NCBI GenBank assembly: GCA_964513745.1
Contig: CAZEOK010000080.1
Location: 1 to 14,302, forward strand
Length of the DNA: 14,302 nucleotides
Direction: 5' to 3'
From: DATDCY01 sp964513745
Lineage (GTDB): Bacteria; JAUVQV01; DATDCY01
Shown in pieces: positions 12,647-14,302 of this stretch (position 1 is the stretch's first letter; the number at the start of each line of letters is the position of its first letter). A program made the position numbers and the translations under genes. The notes under the pieces are model-generated. The model was not told the origin of the DNA. It searched no databases and saw only the letters and a list, made by a program, of their open reading frames with translations.

Positions 12647-13711
12647 TCATTGGAACGTGTGCTCCCCGGGGAAGTACCAGGCCATGAAGTAGGTGAAGAT
12701 CAGCGAGAGGTAGCAGAGGATGCCGAGCCCGGCGTGCAGGAACCAGACTCGTCGCCGGTGCACGTACAGCCGCGTGTGCAGGAACCCCGAGTAGAGCAGC
12801 CACATCATGATCGACGCGGCGATCTTCGGGTCCCACCACCAGTTCGGCCCCCAGGCCTGCAGCGCCCAGGGGTAGCCGATCAGCATCCCCACGGTGAGCA
12901 GCAGGTAGCCGAGCTTGGCGTAGAAGTAGGCCTCGCGCTCCTGCTCGCGGCGTGCCGAGAAGAGCATGAAGACGCAGGCCGCGAACGTCACCGTGAGCAG
13001 CGCGTAGGCCGCGAAGAGCAGCGGCGGATGGATCCACATATACGGCGCGTTGTAGTAGAAGATCATCCGCGGATACATCTTGAAGAAAAGCTGCACCTTC
13101 AGACCAATGTCCGCCCCCGCTGCGAACCACGGAGCGATCTCGCCACGGAACTGCACGAGCGGCGTGGTGAAGGGTTTCGCGAAGAACACGACCCCGGCGA
13201 GGTAGGCGACAAGCCCGACGTAGAGCGTGGTGCGGAACGGCCGCGCGGCGCGGCGGGCGAACGGGTAGATCAGCGCGAGTCCGTACACCAGCGCCCAGAA
13301 GAAGAACTTCTCTCCCTCGATCCAGAGTGGGATCGCGTAGCGCGGCGGATGCGCCCAGTCCACCGGGGGAAGACTGCCGCGGCCGGCCCGCGCCATCGCA
13401 TCGAACTGGGCGTTGATCCAGGCTCCGGCACGGGGATCGAGCTCCAGCGGCAGGTCGCCCCAGATGCGCAGATGGTACCAGGCGAGCAGTGCGAATGAGG
13501 TAACGAGAGAGCCGACGACGAGAGCCAGCAGCCAGCCCTCGCCCCGGTCAGGACCATCGGCCCCGGCGCCCGGACGACGCACCAGCAAAGGCCAAGCCGT
13601 GTGCGCCAGCAGCGCGCAGCCGGCAATCGTGGCCGCCCAGAGAAGCCACGGCCCGACCTGCTCGAGCAGGGCCGTCGCTGCCTCGAATTGTTGCGGGAAC
13701 ATTCGGGTCAC
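12647..13711 (-). CDS. ccsA: CcsA-type cytochrome c assembly protein (heme handling, WWD motif)
   Basis: CcsA (also called ResC), with ResB/CcsB, moves heme across the membrane and attaches it to c-type cytochromes in system II maturation. The 354-residue product has about eight membrane helices and the tryptophan-rich heme-handling motif WGPNWWWDPK at 287-296. Conserved histidines that could ligate heme flank it, at H228 (MWIHPPLL) and H326 (FLHAGLG). The last helices (YSGFLHTR, CYLSLIFTYFMAWYFPG) are typical. An N-terminal hydrophobic segment and a soluble loop (about 85-130) precede the core. GTG 13711 overlaps the stop of a short upstream ORF as GTGA. An ATG three codons later (13702) is an alternative, and neither has a clear Shine-Dalgarno. 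No ResB partner is visible here. CcsA versus another WWD-family member is not fully settled. Confidence 0.87.
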   Translation of the reverse strand: MTRMFPQQFEAATALLEQVGPWLLWAATIAGCALLAHTAWPLLVRRPGAGADGPDRGEGWLLALVVGSLVTSFALLAWYHLRIWGDLPLELDPRAGAWINAQFDAMARAGRGSLPPVDWAHPPRYAIPLWIEGEKFFFWALVYGLALIYPFARRAARPFRTTLYVGLVAYLAGVVFFAKPFTTPLVQFRGEIAPWFAAGADIGLKVQLFFKMYPRMIFYYNAPYMWIHPPLLFAAYALLTVTFAACVFMLFSARREQEREAYFYAKLGYLLLTVGMLIGYPWALQAWGPNWWWDPKIAASIMMWLLYSGFLHTRLYVHRRRVWFLHAGLGILCYLSLIFTYFMAWYFPGEHTFQ

Positions 13712-13755
13712 GTACCGGGGAGGGAACCGATGGCTTCCGTGAGCTGCCCGTACAT
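13708..13755 (-). CDS. Possible 15-residue leader peptide upstream of the CcsA-like gene
   Basis: ATG 13755 opens a 15-codon frame (MYGQLTEAIGSLPGT) whose TGA overlaps the GTG start of the CcsA-like gene. This is the same GTGA overlap seen at two other junctions in this window. GGGAGG lies only one base before the ATG, closer than usual. It could couple translation to the next gene or be chance. I see no regulatory motif such as a run of rare or identical codons. Confidence 0.25.
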   Translation of the reverse strand: MYGQLTEAIGSLPGT

Positions 13756-13820
13756 GCCTCCCGGACCCTGCTTTGACAACGGGGTGCAGGGGGCGGGGAC
13801 CACCGCCGGCTTGCGACCGG

Positions 13821-14302
13821 TCACCCGCCGATCCGTCGGAAGGCCTTCAGGCCCGGGTAGAGCGCGGTTTCCCCAAGCTGCTCCTCGATGCGCAGCAGCT
13901 GGTTGTACTTCGCGATCCGGTCCGAGCGGGAGATCGAGCCGGTCTTGATCTGGCCGGTCCCGAGCGCGACGGCCAGGTCGGCGATCGTCGCGTCCTCCGT
14001 TTCGCCTGAGCGGTGGGACATGACCGCGGTGTAGCCCGCGCGGTGCGCCATCTCGACGGCCTCGATGGTCTCGGTCAGCGTGCCGATCTGGTTGAGCTTG
14101 ATCAGGATCGAGTTGGCGACACCCTTGGCGATCCCCTCGGCGAGGATCTTCGTGTTCGTCACGAAGAGGTCGTCGCCGACGATCTGGACCTTGGAGCCGA
14201 GCGCGTCAGTGAGCGCCTTCCACCCCTTCCAGTCGCCTTCCGCGAGGCCGTCCTCGATCGAGATGAGCGGGTACTTCTTCGCGAGCGCTGCGTAGTAGGC
14301 GA
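13821..14302 (-). CDS. eno: Enolase, C-terminal part (5' end outside window)
   Basis: Enolase interconverts 2-phosphoglycerate and phosphoenolpyruvate in glycolysis. The visible 159 residues cover the end of the TIM-barrel domain: SIEDGLAEGDW, the metal ligand in GDDLFVTN, the signature ILIKLNQIGTLTETI with the catalytic Lys, the SHRSGETED loop with the substrate-binding His, and GQIKTGSISRSDR with another active-site Lys. The end LGETALYPGLKAFR is typical. The frame runs off the window edge without a start, so most of the N-terminal domain is missing. The CcsA-like gene starts about 110 bases downstream on the same strand. The gap contains a small ORF and a short CCGG-type inverted repeat without a U tract. 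Confidence 0.97.
   Translation of the reverse strand, partial: AYYAALAKKYPLISIEDGLAEGDWKGWKALTDALGSKVQIVGDDLFVTNTKILAEGIAKGVANSILIKLNQIGTLTETIEAVEMAHRAGYTAVMSHRSGETEDATIADLAVALGTGQIKTGSISRSDRIAKYNQLLRIEEQLGETALYPGLKAFRRIGG

Noticed and set aside
12293..13498. 401-codon plus-strand frame opposite the CcsA-like gene
   Set aside because: It is antisense to a gene with the full WWD motif and membrane helices. The predicted protein is highly charged and of low complexity, as expected for a shadow frame, and it runs through the repeat.
1..14302. tRNA, rRNA or CRISPR array
   Set aside because: I saw no cloverleaf-like segment with a CCA or T-loop pattern, no rRNA motif and no regularly spaced short direct repeats on either strand.

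Overview
The window is GC-rich and coding-dense, and reads as a diderm bacterium: signal peptides, an outer-membrane beta-barrel and a periplasmic polysaccharide-export protein are all present. The gene mix (ruvCAB followed by queH, a compact exopolysaccharide block, a CcsA-type cytochrome c maturation gene) would fit a member of the former Deltaproteobacteria or a neighbouring phylum. That placement is inference only, because no rRNA or marker phylogeny is available here. GTG and TTG starts dominate: about ten of thirteen start codons are not ATG.

Left block, plus strand (1-2814). The end of ruvC overlaps ruvA by the sequence TTGA. A 323-base gap carrying a structured dispersed repeat (882-1012) then separates ruvA from ruvB. 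ruvB overlaps queH, and queH overlaps a PHP-type tyrosine phosphatase gene of the CpsB family, both by GTGA. Holliday-junction processing and queuosine synthesis therefore run straight into the polysaccharide genes.

Polysaccharide block, plus strand (2811-8464). After the phosphatase comes a good sigma-70-like promoter with a strong ribosome binding site. It is followed by a small exported protein of unknown function, an outer-membrane beta-barrel, a short Wza-like (OPX) export protein without a lipobox, an O-antigen ligase/polymerase-like membrane protein, and a family 2 glycosyltransferase. The barrel next to a short OPX protein suggests a two-part outer-membrane exporter. The glycosyltransferase reading frame breaks inside a run of eight T. 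A second eight-T run lies in the ligase-like gene and a seven-A run in the OPX gene. This could be phase variation, ribosomal or transcriptional slippage, or a sequence error.

Convergent junction (8465-8848). Between the plus-strand block and the minus-strand block lie two large imperfect palindromes of about 140 and 130 bases and no recognised gene.

Right block, minus strand (14302 down to 8849). In order of transcription: the 3' part of enolase, a possible 15-codon leader ORF, a CcsA-type cytochrome c assembly protein, a 274-base gap holding the second copy of the dispersed repeat, a six-helix membrane protein of unknown function, a BaiN/HI0933-type flavoprotein and a COG2509-type FAD-dependent dehydrogenase. 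The last three are tightly spaced (gaps of 4 and 7 bases) and probably form one operon.

The observations most worth following are the covarying two-copy repeat, the frame break in the T run, the twin palindromes and the barrel/OPX/small-protein trio.
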